Positions 1 to 9,328 of a DNA stretch of 64,000 bases are shown one piece after another. Numbering within the stretch: the stretch's first letter is position 1; each line of letters begins with the position of its first letter. The notes under the pieces were generated by a model that was not told the origin of the DNA, ran no database searches, and worked only from the letters and a program-made list of their open reading frames with translations. Position numbers and translations under genes: made by a program. This stretch comes from Dyadobacter fanqingshengii (GTDB lineage Bacteria > Bacteroidota > Bacteroidia > Cytophagales > Spirosomataceae), in assembly GCF_023822005.2 (NCBI RefSeq), contig NZ_CP098806.1, forward strand, positions 1,550,001-1,614,000, written 5' to 3'.

Positions 1-2
1 CT

Positions 3-2084
3 ATTCAGCAGAAAGAATTTGTAAACAAACCGGCAGAAGACACCGAATGGCCTGAGTATCTGGGCGGTCCGGACCGCAATCATTATTCCCCGCTCACGCA
101 AATCAACAGAGAGAATTTGGGCAAGCTGAAAGTGGCCTGGACATATGCAATGCCCGATTCAGGACAAACACAAATGAATCCGATCATTGTGAATGGCGTT
201 TTATACGGTGTAACCAACACCGTTCAGGCTTTCGCACTGGACGCTGCAACAGGCAAGCAAATCTGGATTTTTGGAGATAAATCAAAAAACGGGTCTAACA
301 CGAGCCGCGGCGTCACATACTGGACGGATGGAGAGGACAAGCGCATTATGCACGCCATGGGCTCTTTCCTGTACGCATTGGATGCAAAAACGGGCAAACC
401 CATCGAATCTTTTGGTGATCATGGAAAAATAGACCTGCGAACCGGCCTACCCGATGTCGCGAAGGACAAATACCTGGTTTCCAACACGCCCGGGACCATA
501 TTTGAGGATCTGATCGTTATGCCGATCCGGCTTTCGGAAGACTCGGATGCGGCTCCCGGCGACCTGCGCGCATTCAATGTGCGAACGGGAAAGCTTGTCT
601 GGACCTTCCACACGATTCCCTATCCGGGCGAGTTCGGATATGAAACATTCCCTCCGGATGCTTACAAAAACACATTCACAGGCGCTGCTAACAACTGGGC
701 CGGAACGGCAATAGATCGCAAGCGCGGGATTTTGTTTGTGCCTACCGGCTCTGCGGGATATGATTTTTATGGTGGAAAAAGAAAGGGCGCCAACCTATTT
801 GCCAACTGCCTCATTGCCCTCGACGCCAGAACGGGCAAGCGTTTGTGGCACTATCAAACCATGCACCACGATATGTGGGACCGCGATTTGCCGGCGCCGC
901 CTAATCTGATCACGGTTACGCAAAAAGGTCCGGACGGCCAACCCCAGCGAATTGATGCCGTCGCGCAGGTCAGCAAGCAGGGTTATGTGTTCATTTTCGA
1001 TCGCGTTACCGGCAAACCATTGTTTCCCATCAAAGAAGTGACCGCACCAAAAGACGCGTTACCGGGCGAATTTCCTTGGCCCACGCAGCCCGTCCCTACC
1101 AAGCCGGCGTCCTACGCCAGGCAAGCGTACACCCTGACCGAGAAAGACATAAGCCGCTACGCGCCGGATCACGACTCGCTTGTGATCAAATTTAAGGGTT
1201 ACAAGAAAGCATTGTTTGCAGCGCCCAGCAAAGAAGGCACCGTGATCATGCCTGGATTTGACGGGGGCGCAGAATGGGGCGGCGCCGCTGCTGATCCTGA
1301 GGATGGCATTTTATATGTCAACAGCAATGAAATGGCGTGGATACTTACCATGAAAGACACCCCAAAAGCCAGCGAAATGTCAAACCTCAGCCCGGGAGAA
1401 AAGGTTTACACCACTTATTGCGTCACCTGCCACGGCCCGCAGCGGAAAGGAAATGCCAAAAGCGGTTACCCCTCGCTGGTTGACATCGGCGCACGCCGCG
1501 ACCGCGCCTTTGTAAGCCAGATCATTACATCCGGCAAAGGCATGATGCCAGGCTTTACAATGCTTACCGCAGAAGAAAAGCAATCGCTCGTCTCATTCCT
1601 ATTTGGAGATGAGAAAGTGGAAGCTGCATCCAATGCGACGGCCTCCAAGAAAACTTATCTGCCTTATCAAAGCACGGGTTACAACAAATTTCTCGACGCG
1701 AATGGTCTTCCGGCCATTGCTCCGCCCTGGGGGACATTGAATGCCATTAACCTCAATACGGGCGATTTTCTTTGGAGGATTCCTTTTGGTGAAGTGGAGT
1801 CTTTAAAAAAACAGGGTGTTCCAACTACGGGAACAGAAAACTACGGCGGGCCGGTGGTAACGGCGAGCGGTTTGCTCTTCATTGCCGCGACCAAAGACGG
1901 GAAATTCAGGGTTTTTGATAAGAAAAATGGCAAGCTTCTTTGGGAAACAATGCTGCCGGCCGCTGGATTTGCCACGCCTTCAACTTATGCCGTGAACGGG
2001 AAGCAATACGTTGTAATCGCGTGCGGTGGCACCAAGCTTGGGACGAAGAAAGGAAATCAATATGTCGCTTTCGCATTAGAGTGA
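3..2084 (+). CDS. PQQ-dependent dehydrogenase with cytochrome c domain (5' truncated)
   Basis: Quinoprotein dehydrogenase of the membrane glucose/quinate dehydrogenase-like family, expected to oxidise a sugar or alcohol in the periplasm and pass electrons to its own haem. The reading frame is open to the left edge, and the residues before the first possible TTG start (nt 117) already match the family N-terminus (PEYLGGPDRNHYSPLTQIN), so the true start lies outside the window. Seen: beta-propeller repeats of the form ALDAATGKQIW, the segment HHDMWDRDLPAPP and QVSKQGYVFIFDRVTGKPLF typical of the glucose-dehydrogenase branch, and a c-type haem site CVTCH (nt 1419-1433) inserted between propeller blades with a Met-rich stretch (GKGMMPGF) as possible axial ligand. 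The substrate cannot be read from sequence. No pqq biosynthesis genes are visible. Confidence 0.9.
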   Translation: MQQKEFVNKPAEDTEWPEYLGGPDRNHYSPLTQINRENLGKLKVAWTYAMPDSGQTQMNPIIVNGVLYGVTNTVQAFALDAATGKQIWIFGDKSKNGSNTSRGVTYWTDGEDKRIMHAMGSFLYALDAKTGKPIESFGDHGKIDLRTGLPDVAKDKYLVSNTPGTIFEDLIVMPIRLSEDSDAAPGDLRAFNVRTGKLVWTFHTIPYPGEFGYETFPPDAYKNTFTGAANNWAGTAIDRKRGILFVPTGSAGYDFYGGKRKGANLFANCLIALDARTGKRLWHYQTMHHDMWDRDLPAPPNLITVTQKGPDGQPQRIDAVAQVSKQGYVFIFDRVTGKPLFPIKEVTAPKDALPGEFPWPTQPVPTKPASYARQAYTLTEKDISRYAPDHDSLVIKFKGYKKALFAAPSKEGTVIMPGFDGGAEWGGAAADPEDGILYVNSNEMAWILTMKDTPKASEMSNLSPGEKVYTTYCVTCHGPQRKGNAKSGYPSLVDIGARRDRAFVSQIITSGKGMMPGFTMLTAEEKQSLVSFLFGDEKVEAASNATASKKTYLPYQSTGYNKFLDANGLPAIAPPWGTLNAINLNTGDFLWRIPFGEVESLKKQGVPTTGTENYGGPVVTASGLLFIAATKDGKFRVFDKKNGKLLWETMLPAAGFATPSTYAVNGKQYVVIACGGTKLGTKKGNQYVAFALE

Positions 2085-2216
2085 CCAAAAATTTCCAGGC
2101 TCCATTTCTGCCGCTTAATCATTGAAAAATGCTGCTTCACAGCATCGCACGCATTTGGTTTAATGTAAAAGTGAAATCTTAGTGCCTATCATAGACACTC
2201 TTTTGCACTCAACCCA

Positions 2217-3218
2217 ATGTATACCGCCCGTGAAATAAAATTAGGGATCATCCTGCCCTTTGCATGGAAACCGATCCTGGTTTTCTTTATTTATGCCCTT
2301 GTGCTCTGCCTGATAAGTTATGCTGCCGGCATTACCCTGGGGATTTCATTTGTCCCCATCGGGCTTATCGGCACGGCCGTCGCTTTTTATGTGGGTTTCA
2401 AAAACAACTCTTCTTATGAGCGTCTTTGGGAGGCCAGACGCATTTGGGGCGCAATTGTAAACGCCAGCAGGACCTGGGGAACACTCACCGCTACCTATAT
2501 CCAGCCGCTTCCCGAGGATGCCAGTCATGACGAGAAAGAAGTTCGTACACAGCTCATTCACAGGCACATTGCCTATATCAACGCCGTCCGTATTCAGCTC
2601 CGGGCGAAAAGCGTTTGGGATGATAAAAACACGGTTGCCCATCACATAGTCCGGGATCAGGTCGGCAACGACGATGCGCCGCTCCTGCATTCCCTGAACG
2701 AATTTCTGCCTGCCGACGAAGTGCAATATTATTTATCCAAAAAAAACCCGGCAACACATATCATGAAAGCCCAGGCCAGACAACTGGATGAAATCTTTCG
2801 CAAAGGCGCGATCAATGAGCTGTTTTACTTCCATATGATGAACATTGTCCAGGAGTTTTACAACCAGCAAGGTGCCGCAGAAAGGATCAAAAACTTCCCG
2901 TTTCCACGCCAATATGCGTATTTCAGCAAGGTTTTTGTCTGGCTTTTCATTTCCATCCTGCCGTTTGGCCTGATCAATGAGTTTGCCAAATTAGGCCCGG
3001 ACCTGATGTGGCTGGCGATACCCAGCTACATGATCATTGCCTGGGTATTTTATACCATGGAAGTGGTGGGCGATACAAGCGAAAATCCCTTTGAAAACGC
3101 GATTAACGATATTCCGATGACGGCCATTTGCCGCACGATTGAAATTGATCTCCGCGAAATGCTGGATGAAGCAAACATTCCCGCGCCTGTAACAGCAGTC
3201 AACAACATTTTAATGTAA
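2217..3218 (+). CDS. Bestrophin-family anion channel
   Basis: 333 aa, the usual length for bacterial bestrophins (UPF0187). Seen: N-terminal hydrophobic helices (about residues 17-60), the family signature FKNNSSYERLWEARRIWG at about 61-78, a second hydrophobic pair near 235-285, and the C-terminal stretch GDTSENPFENAINDIP. Known members are pentameric inner-membrane channels; bacterial homologues pass cations or anions, and algal ones are linked to bicarbonate movement. The next gene starts 5 nt after the stop, so the two are almost surely co-transcribed. Because that gene looks like an LCIB-type carbonic anhydrase, bicarbonate is a plausible permeant here (inference). ATG start; no strong ribosome binding site. 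Confidence 0.9.
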   Translation: MYTAREIKLGIILPFAWKPILVFFIYALVLCLISYAAGITLGISFVPIGLIGTAVAFYVGFKNNSSYERLWEARRIWGAIVNASRTWGTLTATYIQPLPEDASHDEKEVRTQLIHRHIAYINAVRIQLRAKSVWDDKNTVAHHIVRDQVGNDDAPLLHSLNEFLPADEVQYYLSKKNPATHIMKAQARQLDEIFRKGAINELFYFHMMNIVQEFYNQQGAAERIKNFPFPRQYAYFSKVFVWLFISILPFGLINEFAKLGPDLMWLAIPSYMIIAWVFYTMEVVGDTSENPFENAINDIPMTAICRTIEIDLREMLDEANIPAPVTAVNNILM

Positions 3219-3223
3219 ACCCA

Positions 3224-3943
3224 ATGCTAGAAAAAGTACGCAAATTTTATCCTAATGCAGTTGCTTCCAGCGACTTTGTCCTAAATATTTATAAGAATCT
3301 GGCCGGCCATAACCTTGCCCCCAGCCAGATCATGCTCGCACATTCCATTTGCTCGGACGACGTGAACAGCATCGAATATCCCGAAGAAGGAAGGGAAATG
3401 CTGGGGCCGTTTAACCTGGGAGGCTTGAATGGTTATCCTTTTACAGGGCTAACCGGCATGAGCGCTTTTGCCCATCACGTTCCCAAAGACGGCGCCGCAA
3501 TGATTTTTTATGCGCCGCACATTGGCGTGAGCAATTCGGGTGAGCTGGGCAAGATCATCCGGGTGGGTCAACATGAAGAATCGAGTTGCTGCGGTGCGGC
3601 TGCGCTGGCTTTGAGCCGTTTGAAAAACAATGAGATTACATGGGGTGAAAAACCGGCGGATGACTATCAGCAGCACACGTTGCAGGAATTTTTGTACAAC
3701 AGGAAAGACCGCGTCCTTTCAGCCGAATATCCGATCAAAGAGGCCACAGAAGTTATTTTGGAACAATCGGGCATGCTGATTGACCGTTTAATTCAGCAAA
3801 CCGGCTTTACCGGCAAATATCTCTTCGTAGTGGGCGCTGTGATCATCAACACCGACTGGCAATACGGCTCATTCCTGGAAATGCGCAGGTTCGAAGAGTG
3901 GGATATTCAAACCAAAATAAAAATACGCGATTATATTGCCTAG
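3224..3943 (+). CDS. LCIB-type (beta-CA fold) carbonic anhydrase homologue
   Basis: 239 aa. The central block matches my recollection of the LCIB/LCIC family of algae, a divergent beta-carbonic-anhydrase group: CSDDVN (C43, D45), GGLNGYPFTGLTGMSAFAHH (66-85), APHIGVSNSGELGKIIR (97-113) and SSCCGAAA (120-127). Candidate zinc ligands are C43, H84 or H85, and C122 or C123, with D45 as the catalytic dyad residue. No signal peptide, so cytosolic. Family members interconvert CO2 and bicarbonate, although some algal members are inactive alone. It follows the bestrophin gene by 5 nt. Its stop codon overlaps the stop of the convergent AI-2E permease gene by 4 nt. The family call rests on motif memory, not a search. 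Confidence 0.7.
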   Translation: MLEKVRKFYPNAVASSDFVLNIYKNLAGHNLAPSQIMLAHSICSDDVNSIEYPEEGREMLGPFNLGGLNGYPFTGLTGMSAFAHHVPKDGAAMIFYAPHIGVSNSGELGKIIRVGQHEESSCCGAAALALSRLKNNEITWGEKPADDYQQHTLQEFLYNRKDRVLSAEYPIKEATEVILEQSGMLIDRLIQQTGFTGKYLFVVGAVIINTDWQYGSFLEMRRFEEWDIQTKIKIRDYIA

Positions 3944-5016
3944 GCGCTGTTTCGCTCGTCAACCTGCTCCTTAACACCTTGCAGATCCTCAACTGGCTTT
4001 TCGTTCCCCATCACAAAGGCCAGTGATTTTGTATTCGGTAAATACTGGAATGCAACGCGAATGATGCCTGTGAGCGGAATGGCGATAATGGCTCCCGCAA
4101 TGCCCCATAGCACGCCAAAAGCGACCACCGATGTAATGGTCATAAAGGGATTTAAATCAACCTCTTTTCCCACAACGTAAGGTTGGGTGATATAATTATC
4201 GATCATTTGTGCAGCAAACATGACGATCAATACAGTCAGCACGCTGGATGGCCCGCCCGACACCAATGCCAGCATGGCCGCTAAACCGCCACCGATTGTA
4301 TTGCCTACGTAAGGAATGAATGAAAATACTGCGGCAATAAGGGCAAGAAGAAAAGCATATTTAACGCCGCCGATCATGAAGCCAGTCCCGTAAAGGATCG
4401 CCAGAATAATCATGGCTTTCAGCATTCCGTAGAAATAGCCGCCCGAAGTTTTTCGTATTTCCTTTAATGCTTTTCGTACACGGATATGATCCTGCTTGGG
4501 GAAATTCAGTAATATAAACTCTTTGAAACGCGCTCTTTGAGACAATAACAAAACCACATAAACCACGATCAGGATAACGTTGGCAATGGCCCCTCCTACC
4601 GAACCGAGCGCAGCCGGACTGCCGCTTCCCAGTTTTTTCAGAACAGCTTTTGCTTCTTTCAGTTGCTCGTCGGGATCAAGTCCGGATTTTTCTTCAATGA
4701 ACGATTGCGCCTGTTCCAGATACTGAACTGATTTTTTCTCAATTTCAGGCCAGTCGCGGGAAATCATTTTCACCTGAATGGTTATTAATGTGCCTAGAAA
4801 AACCGCGAAAAGCAGCAAAACAAGCGTGCTTCCGGCAACGGCCAAACCTTTGGAAAGCCCCTTGGACATGAGCCAGTCCATTACCGGAATAAGCATCATT
4901 GATAAAACAATGCCTATGGCGAGAGGCGCCAGAAACGTTTTGCCGAAATATAACCCGGCCGGAATTGCAATGATTAATAATACCCAAACTAAGATCTTAG
5001 AGACGCTTTCCTTCAT
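3940..5016 (-). CDS. AI-2E family transporter (permease)
   Basis: 358 aa multi-pass membrane protein of the AI-2E/PerM family (PF01594). Seen: paired N-terminal helices (about 8-55), a third helix near 65-85, an amphipathic soluble stretch (about 90-135), then five to six hydrophobic helices including the family pattern FSFIPYVGNTIGGG and the conserved tail region PLTGIIRVAFQYLP. Despite its name, the family holds mixed transporters, among them Na+/H+ antiporters, so autoinducer export should not be assumed. Acidic hydrophilic C-terminus. It may be co-transcribed with the leftward genes before it (gap 82 nt), although no terminator separates them. Confidence 0.88.
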   Translation of the reverse strand: MKESVSKILVWVLLIIAIPAGLYFGKTFLAPLAIGIVLSMMLIPVMDWLMSKGLSKGLAVAGSTLVLLLFAVFLGTLITIQVKMISRDWPEIEKKSVQYLEQAQSFIEEKSGLDPDEQLKEAKAVLKKLGSGSPAALGSVGGAIANVILIVVYVVLLLSQRARFKEFILLNFPKQDHIRVRKALKEIRKTSGGYFYGMLKAMIILAILYGTGFMIGGVKYAFLLALIAAVFSFIPYVGNTIGGGLAAMLALVSGGPSSVLTVLIVMFAAQMIDNYITQPYVVGKEVDLNPFMTITSVVAFGVLWGIAGAIIAIPLTGIIRVAFQYLPNTKSLAFVMGNEKPVEDLQGVKEQVDERNSA

Positions 5017-5098
5017 GGAGAATATGTTTCGAGAGAAATGTAAAAAATCATTCCAAGACGCCGATCCACATTATACGTCCTCTGTCCGCCCCTCCGGT

Positions 5099-5806
5099 TT
5101 ACTCCAATCGACTGGCAAATTCCAGCACGTTTTTCAAGTCCTCTTCCTTCTCGAAACTTATTTGATTCTCTTTTAAGTATGCGTTGAGCTTTCTCTTGTT
5201 TTTGGTATAGATTTTCAGAAGATTGGGGCGGGTAGCAAGCATTACCCGATCGTTTGGGTCAATCAGGAAGAAGATCGACCTCCGCTTCAAGACAACCTTA
5301 ACATTACTTTCCAAATCCTGAAAATTGCCGTTTGAATTAATAAATGAAGTATAACTGGAAATGGCGGAGGTGGAAGAGTACTGTTCATAGGAAGCATATT
5401 TTTCATTTCCCATTCTGACTAAAAACTGCTTTTTCCCCAGTTTTACACCATTAAAATCTTTGATCGCATGAACATGGCCATGGCCTTTTGTATAATAGTA
5501 CAGCGCGTCCCCAATGACAATGTTGCTGATGTACTCGTTATCGGTAAACAACAGCGTGTCCTTTTTAGCATCAACGAACAACACCTCGCCATGCACAAGG
5601 CTGTAATTCATCATGGCTTTGGAAATTTTCCCGTTCCGAAACAGCACCCGTCCGTCCTTGAATTTCGCAAACTGATAACGTTCTTCAAAAGGAATTACTT
5701 TGGTGACATCCGTGCCGTTCTTTACGCGGTAAATGTCATTGACCTGGGCACGAACAGCGTTTCCTGAAATCAGCATGACAAAAAGTAAAAAAAACCAACA
5801 CTTCAT
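5099..5806 (-). CDS. Secreted hypothetical protein
   Basis: 235 aa. Not recognised. It begins with a clean Sec signal peptide (MKCWFFLLFVMLISGNAVRA, likely cut after RAQ). The mature part has alternating beta-strand-like segments and ends in a charged helical region (about 195-235). A pattern of short strands with phrases such as DGRVLFRNGKIS and VLFVDAKKDTLLF suggests a periplasmic or outer-membrane-associated beta protein. It lies 26 nt after the SxxK hydrolase gene on the same strand, so it probably belongs to that transcript. No catalytic motif is visible. Confidence 0.75.
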   Translation of the reverse strand: MKCWFFLLFVMLISGNAVRAQVNDIYRVKNGTDVTKVIPFEERYQFAKFKDGRVLFRNGKISKAMMNYSLVHGEVLFVDAKKDTLLFTDNEYISNIVIGDALYYYTKGHGHVHAIKDFNGVKLGKKQFLVRMGNEKYASYEQYSSTSAISSYTSFINSNGNFQDLESNVKVVLKRRSIFFLIDPNDRVMLATRPNLLKIYTKNKRKLNAYLKENQISFEKEEDLKNVLEFASRLE

Positions 5807-5832
5807 GGCTGAACAGGTTAGGTAGATTTATT

Positions 5833-7083
5833 TCAATATTTCATTATAAATTTAGACAAATCGGGCAGATATTCCTTTTTTCTCTGCAATTCATATTCGT
5901 AAACCGCTTCCCCCAGGTTTTTCATGAATGGATAACAAACCTCTTTGTACTCATATTTATCATCATTATAGACGCCATCCTCATTGGACTGCACCACGGC
6001 GGTCAGCATAAATTCAATTTTGTTTTCAAAATCAACAATGAATGCATTGTCAATGATGAAGCCATAGGAATCGCCATACTTATTGAAAATCCGGATGTTC
6101 GATTTCGGAAGTGCCTCTTTATCAGCGCCGTATAACAAAAATTTCGCATACACATCCCAAAATTCCTTTGGATCGTATTTTGGAAAATCGCTTTCGGCGG
6201 GATATTTGCTCATGTAAGTGTAAATCAAATTATAATCCTGCCGGGTCAGATTAAAGCGCTCATTTTCAGGGAATACTTCGGGAAAAAGCAGTTTCTTCAT
6301 CACGACCTGCTGATCCGTTATGCTGAATGCATTCTTATTCGCCATATTAAAAGGCTTGGCTACAAACCGGTCGGAACTATCCAGGTAAGCCTTCCCCATA
6401 CTCGTGTTGGACAACGCCAATGGATAATCCAACGGGTCAAATTTGCCATGCTGATAGTAAACAAGACTATCCCAGTCATAAAACGTCACCGGGTTTGTAT
6501 GTCGTGAAGTTATTTCCGTATCCTTCACCGCATAACGGTTGAGGATTCGGCTAGTGGTTAAGCCATATTTTTTCAATTTTTGATTGATCTCAGCCCTGCT
6601 GATAAACTCATAAAGCCGGTTGTAGGCATCATTGTCGCTTACCAGCAGGATTTTTTTGATATAATGCTCCACAGACGGAAGGCCATTTCCCGACGAGCTG
6701 TCCTTTTCCACAGCGGTCTGTTTCGCAAATGCGGTCCCCGTTAACATTGTGCTTTTGGCGGAAAGATCGGGCACATGCAGCTCATTGATTTTTTCAAGTG
6801 CAAAGATCACCGTCGGCAGTTTTACCGTGCTGGCGGGGAAGAAATAATGCAGGTCATTGAGGTTATAACTGTAACTTTTGAAATGCGGAACATTGTTTTT
6901 ATCCCTATCAATCTGCGTGTACAGGATCTGGACCTCATTTTTCTTCGGGTGATTTAAAATTTTCAAAAACAGGTCAGGCTTGCTCCTTAGTAGTTTTTCC
7001 AAAAACAATGTATCCGGCTTTTGCGCACTGCACAATATTGAAAAGCAATTCAGCAAAATGAAACCTGCAAATGATCGAACCAT
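5833..7083 (-). CDS. Serine hydrolase, class A beta-lactamase fold
   Basis: 416 aa exported protein with the beta-lactamase2-type fold (PF13354). Seen: signal peptide (about 1-20), the acyl-serine motif STVK at 85-88, a second SDN motif at 149-151, and near the C-terminus a KYGDSYGF stretch where class A enzymes carry KTG. The loop between the motifs is longer than in true class A beta-lactamases and there is no clear Omega-loop glutamate motif, so a peptidoglycan- or peptide-directed hydrolase is more likely than antibiotic resistance. Same strand as rluF upstream (gap 19 nt) and the secreted protein downstream (gap 26 nt). Confidence 0.85.
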   Translation of the reverse strand: MVRSFAGFILLNCFSILCSAQKPDTLFLEKLLRSKPDLFLKILNHPKKNEVQILYTQIDRDKNNVPHFKSYSYNLNDLHYFFPASTVKLPTVIFALEKINELHVPDLSAKSTMLTGTAFAKQTAVEKDSSSGNGLPSVEHYIKKILLVSDNDAYNRLYEFISRAEINQKLKKYGLTTSRILNRYAVKDTEITSRHTNPVTFYDWDSLVYYQHGKFDPLDYPLALSNTSMGKAYLDSSDRFVAKPFNMANKNAFSITDQQVVMKKLLFPEVFPENERFNLTRQDYNLIYTYMSKYPAESDFPKYDPKEFWDVYAKFLLYGADKEALPKSNIRIFNKYGDSYGFIIDNAFIVDFENKIEFMLTAVVQSNEDGVYNDDKYEYKEVCYPFMKNLGEAVYEYELQRKKEYLPDLSKFIMKY

Positions 7084-7102
7084 ATTTCATGTTTTTGAAC
7101 CG

Positions 7103-7843
7103 TTACTCTTCCCAGCCGGGCAAATGAGAACCTTCCTCAGTCTTAACCGAAGTTTCAACCGCCGCATTGATCGCCTGCATTTCCTCTTCGGTCAGGTTTC
7201 GCCATTTTCCGGTGGGCAAGTTTTCCAATGTCACATTCATAATCCTGACCCGTTTCAGCTTGGTGACATGATATCCCAGATACTCACACATGCGCCGGAT
7301 CTGACGGTTAAGGCCTTGGGTCAGTACAATGGTAAAAACGTGGCTGCCTTCTTTTTTCACAAAACACTTTTTGGTAATTGTGTCTAAAACAGGCACGCCG
7401 GATGCCATTTTGCTGAGAAATTCAGGCGTGATCTGCTTGTCGACGGTTACCACATATTCTTTTTCGTGATTATTTCCGGCCCTTAGGATCTTGTTCACAA
7501 TGTCGCCGTCGCTGGTCAGGAAAATAAGTCCTTCGGAAGGCTTATCCAGCCGGCCGATCGGAAAAATGCGTTCTGGATGGCGGATGTAATCAATGATATT
7601 TCCTTTCACGTCCCGCTCCGTCGTGCAGGTTATGCCGACAGGCTTATTGAAAGCAATGTAAACCGCGGACTTCCTGACGTTCAACAACTTACCATCGATT
7701 TTCACTTCGTCGGCAGCAGTGGCTTTATCGCCTAAAACCGCCGTTCTGCCATTCAGCATTACCCGGCCTTGTTCCACGAGCTTATCCGCTTCACGCCGCG
7801 AGCAAATGCCCGTTTCACTGATATACTTATTAATCCTGATCAA
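7103..7843 (-). CDS. rluF: 23S rRNA pseudouridine synthase RluF
   Basis: 246 aa of the RsuA/RluF family, which isomerises specific uridines in rRNA. Seen: N-terminal S4 RNA-binding domain (about 1-60, with [20 protein letters not shown]), the catalytic block [15 protein letters not shown] at 96-110 with the nucleophile D100, and the C-terminal KEYVVTVD and [15 protein letters not shown] segments. The GRLDKxSEGL spelling favours RluF (U2604) over RsuA or RluB. It is the first gene of a leftward run followed by an SxxK hydrolase. ATG start 169 nt from the divergent esterase gene. Confidence 0.9.
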   Translation of the reverse strand: MIRINKYISETGICSRREADKLVEQGRVMLNGRTAVLGDKATAADEVKIDGKLLNVRKSAVYIAFNKPVGITCTTERDVKGNIIDYIRHPERIFPIGRLDKPSEGLIFLTSDGDIVNKILRAGNNHEKEYVVTVDKQITPEFLSKMASGVPVLDTITKKCFVKKEGSHVFTIVLTQGLNRQIRRMCEYLGYHVTKLKRVRIMNVTLENLPTGKWRNLTEEEMQAINAAVETSVKTEEGSHLPGWEE

Positions 7844-8012
7844 AATCCAACTATTTAATTCTTCTTTGAAGCGCGGATGGCTTTCTTATCGGATAGCAAA
7901 TTACTGTAAATCGCAAAAAATATCCTGTTTTTATTAAAGATTCCGCTCCATTGTCACTTTTACTTTACAAGCTGTAATATTTTCAATTCAATTCATGAAA
8001 TGCTAACCCCTT

Positions 8013-9311
8013 ATGAGAAATCGTTTTTTACCAATAGCCGTTTTGTTCTGGCTCTCATTATTAACAGTTGTAGCGCAGCCCGTAAGGCGACCCGTGGAGG
8101 TTGTCGTTACTGCGGACCGGGACGACTGGACTTATAAAACCGGCGATAAAGTTCAATTCCTGGTAACGGTAACAAGGAATGGAAATCTGATAAAGAATGC
8201 TTCGGTGCGCTACGAAATCGGCCTTGAAAAGCTGGAACCGACCATTAAAGAAACCAAAACAGCTGCCGATGGTAAATTGACAATCGATGGCGGAACGCTT
8301 AAAACACCCGGTTTTTTACGATGCATTGCCTGGGTAACCGTGGACGGAAATGAATATCGCGGTCTGGCAACAGCAGGTTTTGATCCGCAGAAAATCGAAC
8401 CGACGGTGACTAATCCGCAGGATTTCGACACATTCTGGGCAGCAGCCAAGCAGGAACTGGCCGCCGTTCCTATGGACGCTAAAATGACGCTCCTGCCCGA
8501 ACGTTGCACCGAAAAAGTAAATGTATATCATCTTAATCTCCAAAATAACCGCAAAGGCGTTCGCGTTTACGGCATTCTGAGCATTCCGAAAAAAGAAGGA
8601 AAATATCCCGCATTGCTTCGCGTTCCCGGCGCCGGTGTCCGCGCTTATTATGGCGACGTTGTGACTGCCGAAAAGGATATTATCACACTGGAAATAGGAA
8701 TTCATGGCATTTCCGTCATCATGGACCCATCCGTTTACACCGATATGGGTCAGGGGCTTTTGAATGGTTATCCTGCTTATAACATGGACGACCGTGATAA
8801 ATTTTACTACAAAAGGGTCTATCTGGGTTGCGTGCGTGCCAACGATTTTCTGACCAGCCTGCCGCAATACGACGGGACAAATCTGGCAGTAACCGGCGGA
8901 AGCCAGGGCGGCGCGTTATCGATCATCACAGCCGGACTTGATCCGCGCGTGAAATGGCTCGGCGCGTTTTATCCTGCATTGAGCGACGTTACGGGTTACC
9001 TGCACGGACGCGCAGGCGGCTGGCCGCATTACTTTGATAAAACCGGCGTGAAGTGGAACAACACGAAGGAGAAAGTTGCAACGGTGGCTTATTACGATGT
9101 TGTGAATTTTGCCAGAAGGGTTAAAGTGCCTGGTTTTTATATTTGGGGATTCAATGATGAAACCTGCCCGCCTACTTCCATGTATGCGGCTTATAATGTG
9201 ACTACTGCGCCCAAAGAGCTAAAACTGTATCTGGATACCGGCCACTGGACTTACCAGGAAGAAAAAGACATTATGAATAACTGGCTGATCGAAAAATTGA
9301 CCAAAAAATAG
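8013..9311 (+). CDS. CE7-family acetylxylan esterase / cephalosporin-C deacetylase
   Basis: 432 aa exported alpha/beta hydrolase (AXE1, PF05448). Signal peptide about 1-21 (cut near VVAQ). An immunoglobulin-like N-terminal domain (about 28-125) precedes the catalytic domain. Catalytic residues visible by position are S297 in GGSQGG, D382 in GFNDETCPP, and H411 in DTGHW. Family members remove acetyl groups from xylo-oligosaccharides and similar acetylated sugars in the periplasm. The next gene, a Tat-exported sugar-type oxidoreductase, begins 17 nt later, which points to a small carbohydrate-processing operon. The region upstream (7844-8012) is divergent with rluF and holds no clear promoter match. 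Confidence 0.88.
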   Translation: MRNRFLPIAVLFWLSLLTVVAQPVRRPVEVVVTADRDDWTYKTGDKVQFLVTVTRNGNLIKNASVRYEIGLEKLEPTIKETKTAADGKLTIDGGTLKTPGFLRCIAWVTVDGNEYRGLATAGFDPQKIEPTVTNPQDFDTFWAAAKQELAAVPMDAKMTLLPERCTEKVNVYHLNLQNNRKGVRVYGILSIPKKEGKYPALLRVPGAGVRAYYGDVVTAEKDIITLEIGIHGISVIMDPSVYTDMGQGLLNGYPAYNMDDRDKFYYKRVYLGCVRANDFLTSLPQYDGTNLAVTGGSQGGALSIITAGLDPRVKWLGAFYPALSDVTGYLHGRAGGWPHYFDKTGVKWNNTKEKVATVAYYDVVNFARRVKVPGFYIWGFNDETCPPTSMYAAYNVTTAPKELKLYLDTGHWTYQEEKDIMNNWLIEKLTKK

Positions 9312-9328
9312 TTTTAAAACATTAAAAA

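Noticed and set aside
3940..5016. AI-2E permease as an autoinducer transporter
   Set aside because: The family name is historical; no lsr or luxS gene is nearby, so quorum sensing was not claimed.
5833..7083. Beta-lactam resistance enzyme
   Set aside because: STVK and SDN are present, but the Omega-loop glutamate and a true KTG are not evident, so only the fold was named.
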